Assembly: GCA_902984215.1 (NCBI GenBank)
Contig: CADWAF010001871.1
Location: 1 to 13,702 of the forward strand
DNA: 13,702 nt
Source: Willaertia magna
Taxonomy: Eukaryota > Heterolobosea > Eutetramitea > Acrasida > Naegleriidae
Direction: 5' to 3'
In this document: one piece after another, positions 1-6,737 of the stretch
Layout: each line of letters opens with the position of its first letter
Position numbering within the stretch: the stretch's first letter is position 1
Translations under genes and position numbers: made by a program
Notes under the pieces: generated by a model
Told to the model about the DNA's origin: nothing
The model's database searches: none
Seen by the model: only the letters and a program-made list of their open reading frames with translations

Positions 1-1
1 G

Positions 2-15
2 TCCTAATGTTAGGA
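2..15. repeat. short inverted repeat at the left edge
   Basis: The sequence reads TCCTAA-TG-TTAGGA, a perfect 6-bp inverted repeat with a 2-nt spacer. It may be chance, or the edge of a palindromic element that continues outside the window. No function can be assigned. Confidence 0.3.
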
Positions 16-109
16 ATAATGCAAAAAAATAAAATGTAGTTTTAGTATTAAATCTGTCCTTTTTTATTATTATTGCAAATGCTTGCGTTTTTTTTATGCG
101 CAACACGAG

Positions 110-310
110 ATGAAAAAAATAAGGCTTAAATTAAGGAAGCCTGTTCAAGAAAATCTAAAAGAGAAATACTGGGATGGCCCTACCAAGGTTGAAGATACAC
201 ATATAACAGCATAATTGCTACATGAATATATGTTTGTATTAAATGACATTTTTAAATATATGTTTAAAGTTTACAACATAATTTACTTTTATTTAATCTT
301 TTAACAATGA
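110..310 (+). other. weak short open frame, 34 codons to the first TAA
   Basis: An ATG at 110 opens 34 codons to a TAA at 212-214. If TAA is read as Gln, the frame runs on to a TGA at 308-310. The first part (KKIRLKLRKPVQENLKEKYW) uses mixed codons, including Trp, Gly, Pro and Thr, and is less A/T-monotonous than the flanks. That is why it is listed as possible coding remains just upstream of the longer frame at 307. No family is recognised. It could be a relic, an upstream exon or chance. Confidence 0.15.
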
Positions 311-1125
311 AACAACATCATTACCTTTTAATAAAAGAAACCTAAATTATGTTAGCAGTTAACTGCATAAAAATGTTGAAAAATATTACCATAACAAAAT
401 ATGTAACATAAATCCATTTATGCAATATACCATTTTCTGCGTGCCGCAAGGTTGAAAAACTTAAGGCTAGCCTTAAGAATGTAACAAAGTACAGTACATT
501 AAACAATAAAGAAGTTTACAATAGAAATTGTTTAAAAATTAAGGCTTCTGACTATAAAGATGTGAAACTTTCTTTTGAATTAAATAGTTTCATTAATTAT
601 AAATAAAGTGAGAATTTCAAAGATGGGGAATGACATTTGATAAGAAGTAAACCCATTAGAAGCAAGAATGATGTCAAGAAAGCTTTTGGTTGGAAGAAAT
701 TTGTTTTAAGTTTGTTGAAAGCAGAAATGAATTTTAACTAGCTTAGTGACAATGAATATAAAAATAAAGAGAGTTTATATTATAATACAAATGAATACTT
801 CAGATAAAAAGAAAAAATGGTCTATTTTAATAGATCATAAGTTATTTTTGTATTTTGGAAATTTGAATTGGAAATTGGAAATGAAAAGGTTGTCTTGGAT
901 TTATTTAATGATACATGGTTAGTTAGCTTTGAAACAGGGAATAATTATATTATCTTTAGTTTTCTCCATAAAGATTATAGAGATAAATTAATAGTTGACA
1001 AAATTTTCAATAAACTTTACTTTGTAGATTATTAAACTTTTTTAGATTAGATTTTTAACATTTTTTCTAGAATTTTAACTGTAGAAGTACTTTTTATCGC
1101 TAATATCTGGTAGATTAAAAAATGA
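307..1125 (+). pseudogene. 272-codon frame, open only if TAA/TAG are read as Gln
   Basis: From ATG 307 one frame runs to a TGA at 1123-1125. It is interrupted by nine TAA/TAG codons (343, 409, 604, 739, 805, 838, 1033, 1048, 1111) and one TGA (631-633). G is clearly enriched at first codon positions, as in real coding sequence, and stretches such as GNEKVVLDLFNDTWLVSFET look like protein. Only one CAA is kept in frame (313), while five CAT (His) codons, two Pro codons and several out-of-frame CAA triplets survive. Two readings are possible: a dead gene whose Gln codons became stops, or a gene in a TAA/TAG=Gln code with one real nonsense or edited TGA. The protein family is not recognised. Coding origin is fairly likely; its status is unknown. 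Confidence 0.4.
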
Positions 1126-1204
1126 GAATATTACAATCAACATAGTTCAAATTTTTATACGAGTTCTAACATGTTTTTGTTAATCTATTATAAAAAGTAC
1201 TTTT
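1083..1204. repeat. imperfect inverted repeat around AGTACT palindromes
   Basis: AGAAGTACTTTTTAT (1083-1097) is matched in reverse orientation by ATAAAAAGTACTTTT (1190-1204) with two mismatches. The right arm contains a perfect 14-bp palindrome, AAAAAGTACTTTTT (1192-1205). The arms straddle the TGA that ends the preceding long frame. It could be a transcript hairpin, a small miniature-transposon remnant or chance in A/T-rich DNA. Confidence 0.3.
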
Positions 1205-1868
1205 TCAACTGAAAAATGGAATTTTTAATAAATAAAAAATAAATTGTACCTTTTAAAGTAGGTGTAAAGTTTTAATTTGTATTAATAATGCAAATAAAAA
1301 AGAATTAAAAAAAAACTACTAAAACTGTTTAAAATATTTTAATTTTTCACTTATTGGTAAAGTGGGAAGTAAAAGGGATTGTAAGGTGGTATATAGTAAT
1401 TAATAAGACTGTTAAAAAATCTTATTGATAAAAATAAGTAAATAAAAATAAATAAAAAGGAAACTTTATTATATTTGATAAATAATTAGTCTTATTTGAT
1501 CCATTTCTCTTCTTAGCTCGTTCTTGAAATAGTAGATGTAATGATTATAATAATTTATTATTATATCATAAATTATAATTACAATATATATATAGATTAA
1601 AAAAACAAATGAGATATCTATTTTGAAATTATAGATTTTTTTATTTTAATTTTAATTATATAAAATGTAAGTTTGTAAGGATTCAATTTAGAGTTAATTA
1701 TTGAATTTAATATGTAGTATATAATATATAAAGGAGCTAATGTTATATAAATTAATTAAAAATATCATAGAGACATTAATATTAAGATTTTTAAGGTCAT
1801 TAATTATATAAATCTTCTTTTTTAATAGATTCAATAGTTTTATTTAAAAAAAAAGTTCAATTTTAGAA
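1126..1868. other. A/T-rich spacer
   Basis: The stretch is dominated by A/T homopolymers and short TA/TAT runs. It holds no frame of convincing codon composition on either strand, no RNA gene and no repeat beyond simple A/T sequence. The inverted-repeat arm at 1190-1205 is the only structured element seen. Confidence 0.6.
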
Positions 1869-2297
1869 ATGAATTTTATTACAATACTTAATTTTATTCT
1901 AAAATACTTAAAAAACCAATACATACATAGTTTTAGTGTGTTAGAAATAGCAATAGATGTTTTATTTTGTAAATTTGAGTTTATATTTATAAGAAGACTT
2001 CTTATATTTGTAACTATAAGCTTTAAATATTGGTCTAATGATGAAAATAGAATAATAAATATTATAAACCATTAGAATGATTTAAAAATCAGAAAAAAAT
2101 ATGCAAAGAAAAAGGTTTATATAATTAATAAAAATATATTCAGCAAACCATTTTATTTTTTTCTTATACTTAGTTAAGGAATATTGTTTATTTTTTTAAC
2201 TTTTATTATAAAAATTTAGATCAAAATTTTTTTTTCTTTTAATAATAGTGTTTTCATTTATATTATATTGAGCTACTAAACTTTAATTAAATATTGA
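1869..2297 (+). other. hydrophobic open frame, 68 codons to TAG, 142 if TAA/TAG are sense
   Basis: ATG 1869 opens 68 standard codons to a TAG at 2073. Reading TAA/TAG as Gln carries it to a TGA at 2295-2297 with four such codons. The product would be rich in Phe, Ile, Leu, Asn and Lys, with several hydrophobic stretches (for example near residues 1-15 and 43-52) that could be membrane segments. Composition close to background A/T means such strings also arise by chance. No family is recognised. It is listed because it shares the stop-at-Gln pattern of its neighbours. Confidence 0.2.
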
Positions 2298-2421
2298 TTT
2301 AACTATAGTTATATTGCTTATTTTTATTTTTATTTTGTAGAACTTTGTCTTTAGTTTTTTATAAAAGACTTTTGCTTTTACTATTTTTTTAAATTTTTAA
2401 GTTCAACAGGTTTTAGCGAGA

Positions 2422-2527
2422 ATGATTGGAAAGGTGAGAAATGTTGTTAATAGTGACATTTAAAAGCAAAGAAAAATGTTTCAATAAAATATTCCAATTT
2501 TTCTTCAATAATAATAACAACAACAAT

Positions 2528-2559
<32 letters not shown>

Positions 2560-2784
2560 AGTGTTCCAATTTCTCAACAAGGTTTAGATTATTTAATAAA
2601 TATTTTTTACAATAACAATAAAGTTACCAATTAAGTATAAATTTAGGTATTATTATTATTTTTTTTCAACAAATCATTCACCCATAATAATATTTCAATA
2701 ACCACTTTGAAATCGTTACTATAATATAAAGTAAAAAACATTCACCTGTAATTAAAATTGTTTGGATAATAAAATAAATATTGA
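2422..2784 (+). pseudogene. poly-Gln frame with TAA interleaved among CAA codons
   Basis: From ATG 2422 a frame reads MIGKVRNVVNSDI, then a Lys/Gln/Arg stretch, then an 18-codon Gln-type tract (2506-2559) and SVPISQQGLDYLINIF, ending at a TGA at 2782-2784. Outside the tract, TAA or TAG occurs at positions where Gln would fit, for example directly after CAA before NIPIFL. About 13 TAA/TAG and 17 or more CAA share the same frame, and His and Pro codons are kept. This is what a ciliate-code gene looks like, but a CAA microsatellite with point changes inside non-coding DNA could look the same. No family is recognised. Confidence 0.35.
2506..2559 (+). repeat. CAA/TAA trinucleotide repeat
   Basis: Eighteen uninterrupted triplets: one CAA, three TAA, three CAA, one TAA, ten CAA. 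The ten-copy CAA run is pure. All units stay in the frame of the surrounding open frame, so it would be poly-Gln if translated with TAA as Gln; otherwise it is a simple microsatellite. Confidence 0.9.
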
Positions 2785-3060
2785 AAATAACTAAAGTAGA
2801 TATTTTTCTTTTTTTTTTTTTCTAAGCAAAGGTAATAAAAAGAAAGTAATATTTTAGAAACTAACTATTGATTTACAAAAGATAAGTTAATTTTTTAACT
2901 TTAGTTTACTTTTTAATTAATATTAATTAATTAATTTATTATTTATTATAATTATTATTTAAAGGTAAGATGTTTTTTGTTTTTTTTTTAATATTAAAAA
3001 CATTAATTATTACAACAAATACTATAAAAAAGCTAAATACAATAAAAAAATTGTATCTAA
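2785..3060. other. A/T-rich spacer
   Basis: Poly-T at 2804-2820 and TTAATTAA-type runs near 2910-2960 dominate. No coding frame of persuasive composition is seen on either strand. It separates the poly-Gln frame from the purine-rich Lys/Glu stretch that follows. Confidence 0.55.
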
Positions 3061-3522
3061 TTAAAATTTGCAATTTGTGATGGAATTTGTGATAGAGAAA
3101 ATTATAATATAAAAAAGAAACAATAAATAAAAAAAAAAAAGCAGCAAGAAAGAGATAAAGAGAATGAGAAGAAGATAGAAAAGATAAAAAAGAAGAAAAA
3201 AAAATAAAAAAAATTAAAAGAAACTGAGAAAAAGAAGAAAAAAATATATATTTTTTTCTTAGATAACTTACTAAATAGAGTATATAGAAAAACTTTATTT
3301 AAAATAATGAAAACATTTATAAATAAAAACAATCTTGTGAAAAAAGTAATTAAATTAGTAGAATGTTTTGGTATGAAGAATTTGAAATTAATTAATTCAA
3401 ATTCAATATTGAGTTTAAATTCAGTATTGAGTTCAAATTTAATATTGAATTTAGGTTTAATAATAGAATTAAATTTAAGTTTAAGTTAATAACAATTATA
3501 ATTATAATAATTGAAGAAATGA
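3061..3522 (+). pseudogene. Lys/Glu-rich frame with a hexapeptide repeat
   Basis: A standard ORF of 60 codons begins at ATG 3307 and ends at a TAA at 3487. With TAA as Gln the same frame extends back through a purine-rich tract (3112-3243) encoding Lys/Glu/Gln, including QQERDKENEKKIEKIKKK, and forward through a Gln/Leu run to a TGA at 3520-3522. The 3307 part contains four loosely repeated six-residue units (NSILSL, NSVLSS, NLILNL and a weaker fourth) that match an 18-bp DNA repeat in phase. The next plus-strand frame begins with an ATG overlapping this TGA. No family is recognised, and the purine tract alone could be low-complexity DNA. Confidence 0.25.
3401..3472 (+). repeat. 18-bp tandem repeat, about four copies
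   Basis: Units at 3401-3418, 3419-3436, 3437-3454 and a weaker one at 3455-3472 follow the pattern ATTCAATATTGAGTTTAA. The period is a multiple of three and stays in the 3307 frame, giving a degenerate six-residue repeat of alternating Asn/Ser and aliphatic residues. Confidence 0.75.
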
Positions 3523-4100
3523 ATTCAAAAAAAGATAAAGTAATAGAGGAGTTATTGAAAAAAAAAAAGAGTTAGATTTAATAAAATTTTTTTAAAAAAA
3601 GCGAAACAGAGCTTATTGTTGAAAAAAATTTAGAAAAAGAGGCTTTATTAATTTTTAGTGATGATGATAGTGAAAAAAGTTTGAATAATAAAGACGTGTT
3701 AGAGTTTTATGAGATTTTAGTTTTTTTAATTGAGTATGTAAGAATTTTATTAGAAAATATATAGTTTATTAAGTTTAATTTAAAATTTAAATAAATAAGT
3801 ACTCTAGTTGAAATAGATGGAGAGGTGATAAATAGATAAATAAATTTTTTGTAATATTTTTGTAATAAATTTTTTTTTGATAAAGTAAAAATTTATATTT
3901 TATTTGAATACTTAAAAAGATAACTTTTTAATAAACTTATTTTTTTCTTTTCAAAAAATTACAAAAACTTAAATTGTGTTGACTGTAGAAATGTATATTA
4001 GAAAAATATTTTTGACTTTTAAATTTTTTAAAAAATTTTGCGCAAATCTAAAATATTTAGAGTTTTTTTTATTTATTTTTAATCAATTAGAAAAATCAAT
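3519..4100 (+). pseudogene. Gln-stop frame with acidic patch, possible second transposase relic
   Basis: ATG 3519 opens a frame with no TGA until 4269. Eleven TAA/TAG sit in the first ~190 codons and no CAA is used. The early part looks like protein: KSETELIVEKNLEKEALLIF, then SDDDSEK, then a hydrophobic helix-like stretch. Further on come YKNLNCVDCRNVY and Lys-rich residues. The order of acidic patch, hydrophobic stretch and Cys-x-x-Cys after a KNL motif resembles the minus-strand transposase N-terminus at 5921-6655 (IFSDDDD... then NIKNLDRVYYCTKC). A second, more decayed copy in opposite orientation is therefore possible, but the similarity is weak and judged by eye. The coding strand is almost without C, so Pro and His are absent. 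Confidence 0.25.
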
Positions 4101-4484
4101 GTAAAAGTGATTTTATTATTAATCATTAATTATCATGTAGAAAAAATATTGTAATAAATAAAAATATTTTGTTAATAATCAAGTACTTCTAGAATTCTCG
4201 TCATTTTTATGTATTATTTTACTTTTTTTTTGCTAATTAACTTTATTTATAACAATTTTACAAAAAGTTGAATTTAAATTTTTATATTTAAATTTTTTAT
4301 TTCTTAATCTTTTTTTTATTTTTTTATAGCGAAATCAAACTTAAAACTATGAATGTTAGTCTTGTGTTGTTATTATTAAGTTATTGTTTCATTTAATTAT
4401 TATATATTCAAACAAATAATAAACACTTATAAAAAATTAGAAAACTAAAAAAAAATTAGAAAATAAATTATTTATTTAAATAGT
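4101..4484. other. A/T-rich spacer left of the transposase relic
   Basis: Nothing gene-like is supported here. If the transposase relic has a terminal inverted repeat on this side it should lie in or beyond this stretch. A CACTT occurs near 4427, but no matching inverted copy was found to the right. Confidence 0.5.
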
Positions 4485-4692
4485 TTAATAATATATAAAT
4501 AATAAATCGTGATATTTTATATAAATATTTTTTACTTTAAATATAGGTTTTAAATTATATAAACTTGTAAAAACTGTTAATAAATTATTATTTTTTTCAA
4601 TATTCTCAATATTCTTAATATATTTATATTTATATTTCAGTTTATCATTATCGTAATGTAGTAAATAATATAAATTGTTATCTTTTTTTTTT
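4485..4692 (-). pseudogene. transposase relic: frameshifted C-terminal tail
   Basis: Past the ten-base T-run at 4683-4692, shifting by one base restores a frame of about 65 codons reading DNNLYYLLHYDNDKLKYKYK, then NNNLLTVFTSLYNLKPIF, ending at a TAA at 4485-4487. A nine-base run would join it directly to the preceding part, so a single-base gain in a homopolymer explains the break. The tail is Asn/Lys/Tyr-rich, as in the C-termini of related AT-rich proteins. Confidence 0.55.
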
Positions 4693-5706
4693 GTAAATTA
4701 AGTATAATTTATTATTATCTTTATTTTTTATAATATCTTTTAATAATCTAATCCTAAAATTATTAATCATAGCATATTTAGAATTGTCAATTGATAACTT
4801 ATTCTTGTAAAAACAAACTAAATCAAAATATCCTATACAATATTCTAAAGAATTATGAGCTAATAAAGGTTTAGTAAGAGTATTGTTAAATCCTTCGTAA
4901 ACAAAAGTTGTGTTAAGTGGAAGCGAACTAAATAAATATGAACATAAAGTTAATTCCGTAATTACATGTAAATTTGGTGTATAATCACTTTTATTTGGAA
5001 ATAACTTTGTTAAACATAATGCTATATCTTTTTGAATATCTTTTAATTTATTTGGATCAACATTTTGGTAAAGCAAGTTTATAGAATTAATAAAACTTTT
5101 AATATTACTTAGTAAATTCTTATCTATATTTGTACATTCAAATAAATCTATAAAATAATGTAAAATAATATAAGTTTCTATACCTTTTAATCTTCCAATT
5201 GACTTAACTATAGATCTTGGCTGTCTTTTAATAAATGACGGCCAAGCTTGTTTTTTAAAAATTTCATCAAATTGAATAATAGAAGTTTTATCAATTAATT
5301 TTAAAATTCTATAAAATATTCCCTCGTAAAGGGCATGCATAGAGTCAAAACAATTAATATCCATTGGATAAAGATGGTTTTGGCTACCTTGTGAAAAATT
5401 GTAAAAAGGAAATAAAAACTTAACTCCCTTTTCATCAATTAGCTCATATTTACTCTTATTATGATAAATCAAATCATAATCATTCTTTTCTCTTAATTTT
5501 GGCATTTTTACAGTGTTGTTGTCCAATAAAACTATTGGATACACTGTTTTGTTCGATTGTTTGCCGTTTTCTTTCAAAGTCTTAATATTTTCTCCTTCAA
5601 CTTCACACAAATGACAAAAATGATACTTTGAAGACTTTAAATAGAGAGCTTTTGCTCTTATATGTAAAGTTATATTTATTTTTTGTTTTTTATCTTTAAT
5701 ATTGCT
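4678..5706 (-). pseudogene. transposase relic: C-terminal part with DSMHALYEG motif
   Basis: The frame is open from 5706 to a TAA at 4678. It begins INITLHIRAKALYLKSSKYH, then FCHLCEVEGENIKT, matching the family segment before a Cys-x-x-Cys. DINCFDSMHALYEGIFYRIL follows about 100 residues in, then WPSFIKRQPRSIVKSIGRLK, a helical stretch (YIILHYFIDLF), and LHVITELTLCSYLFSSLPLN leading to FVYEGFNNTLTKPL, the usual order of tnp2-like C-termini. No ATG occurs at its left boundary; the first start-like codon is TTG at 5608-5610, so it is an internal fragment and not a gene start. All Gln codons are CAA, and standard-code usage is intact across about 340 codons, so this part decayed late. Confidence 0.8.
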
Positions 5707-5942
5707 TTAAAAATTACAAATAAAAAATAATTTTTTAATTTCTTTTTGTCACAAAGTTTAAATTTATTTATACAGACAAAGAAAAAATAAAAATTTAAAA
5801 AACTTTTTTTAAATGAAGATATATTGTTAGTGTTGAGGGTTAATAAATAAGTGTAATTTTTAGTCTTAGTATGAATATAAATATTATTAATATAATTTTT
5901 AGAATCGTAAATATCTTTGATTAATAAAAAGTTATTTTTATA
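5676..5942 (-). pseudogene. transposase relic: decayed DDE catalytic core
   Basis: One base out of phase with the N-terminal part, this frame reads LLIKDIYDSKNY, later LLTLNTNNISSFKKSFLNFY, then FFFVCINKFKLCDKKKLKNY. This lines up with the family pattern of an Asp-containing start, then L-x-N-T-D-G-x-S-x-F-K-x-S, a W-P segment and an I-N-E-L-x-x-x-x-R stretch. The catalytic-type Thr-Asp-Gly is Thr-Asn-Asn (5823-5831), and the Trp-Pro and Arg positions are also lost. The frame ends at a TAA (5676-5678). It is too short for a ~200-residue core, so this fold could not catalyse transposition. Confidence 0.6.
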
Positions 5943-6655
5943 TTTATTAGAAAATAATTAATATTTTCTTTGAAATCTTTATAAAAATTCATTTTAAACT
6001 CTAATTGATTTAGAAGAGATCTGTAATAAAAATATTTACAAAACTCTTTTGCACAACTGCATTTCTTGTTTGATACTTTATTATCAATTGTATACTCTTT
6101 GCATTTTGTGCAGTAATAAACTCTGTCTAAATTTTTAATGTTATGATAAAGAAAGAAATATTTTGGTGTAAGTAATTTTAAAAAATAATTATTTTCTTGT
6201 AAATTAAATTGATTTTGAACACAATCAATAATATTATTAATTAATTTAAATAACAATTTAACATTGCTAAAAGAAGCTTTTGTTTTTATAATAAATAAAG
6301 CAATTTCTGTAATAATATTTTCTAATTTTAATGAAGATTTAAAGTTTAAAAAACCATTCGAAGAATAACTTAAAGATGAAAAAGTTTGACTAAAAGTACT
6401 ACTGCAATCGCTATCGGAATCAAAAAGAAATTGTGATTCTTTAATATTACTTTTTTTATCTCTTTCTTTCTCTAATTCATCCAACTTCTCAAGTAATTCT
6501 TGTTCATTATCTTCTTTTAACCAATCATCATCATCACTGAAAATATTATGGTCAAAAGATGAAAATTTATTCTTTAAACTATTTATTTCTTTATCAAAAT
6601 CGTTATTAAGTAAGCTATATAAATTTTTGAAAATATATTTTTTTTGTATTTTTTT
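5921..6655 (-). pseudogene. transposase relic: N-terminal part with acidic region and zinc-binding cluster
   Basis: The frame is open from 6655 to a TAA at 5921-5923. The first residues are helical and charged, with IFSDDDDWLKEDNEQELLEK followed by further Glu/Lys and a Ser-rich stretch. Near the end come YYCTKCKEYTIDNKVSNKKC and SCAKEFCKYFYYRSLLNQL. The spaced Cys residues followed by a Tyr/Leu/Gln segment match the N-terminal zinc-binding module that precedes the catalytic core in tnp2-like transposases. There is no in-frame ATG; the first codon usable as an alternative start would be TTG at 6482-6484, which is unlikely to be real. The true start is either in an upstream exon or lost. Gln is always CAA here. 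Confidence 0.7.
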
Positions 6656-6719
6656 TTATTATTTTTTTTAAATTAAGTTCAAAGGTTTTAATTTAAAAAA
6701 AATAATTAAAAAAAAATAC
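6615..6719 (-). other. possible 105-nt intron at the transposase 5' side
   Basis: On the minus strand AAG|GTATTTTTTTT (boundary 6720/6719) and TTTATATAG|C (boundary 6615/6614) form a GT-AG pair enclosing almost pure A/T. Joining would put the upstream bases in frame with the N-terminal part, but that upstream frame lacks an ATG and meets a TGA after about 16 codons. The splice sites look good; the exon does not. The call is tentative. Confidence 0.25.
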
Positions 6720-6737
6720 CTTAACAACAATCCTAAT

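Larger units (their letters stand above)
4485..6655 (-). pseudogene. tnp2/CACTA-like (EnSpm-type) DNA transposase, multiply broken
   Basis: Read leftward, the pieces follow the order of the tnp2/Transposase_21-like family of eukaryotic cut-and-paste transposases: acidic N-terminus, Cys cluster, DDE-type catalytic core, CxxC segment, DxMHALYEG motif, WPSFIKRQPRS motif and a long alpha-helical C-terminus. They lie in three different frames. The N-terminal frame shifts near 5935-5945 into the core, the core stops at 5676-5678 and overlaps the start of the C-terminal frame (5706), and the C-terminal frame slips again in a T-run (4683-4692) into a tail ending at 4485. Part of the core appears to be missing. 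No ATG opens the N-terminal frame. The host would have received it as a mobile element, and it is now inactive. Family assignment is by motif recognition and was not searched. Confidence 0.75.

Noticed and set aside
3102..3332. Minus-strand frame of 76 codons rich in Phe/Ser
   Set aside because: It is the reverse of a plus-strand purine tract (Lys/Glu codons); its composition is homopolymer-driven and it lacks any protein-like pattern.
4427..4440. CACTT as a possible CACTA-type element terminus
   Set aside because: No matching inverted copy was found on the right side of the relic, and 5-mers are uninformative in this composition.
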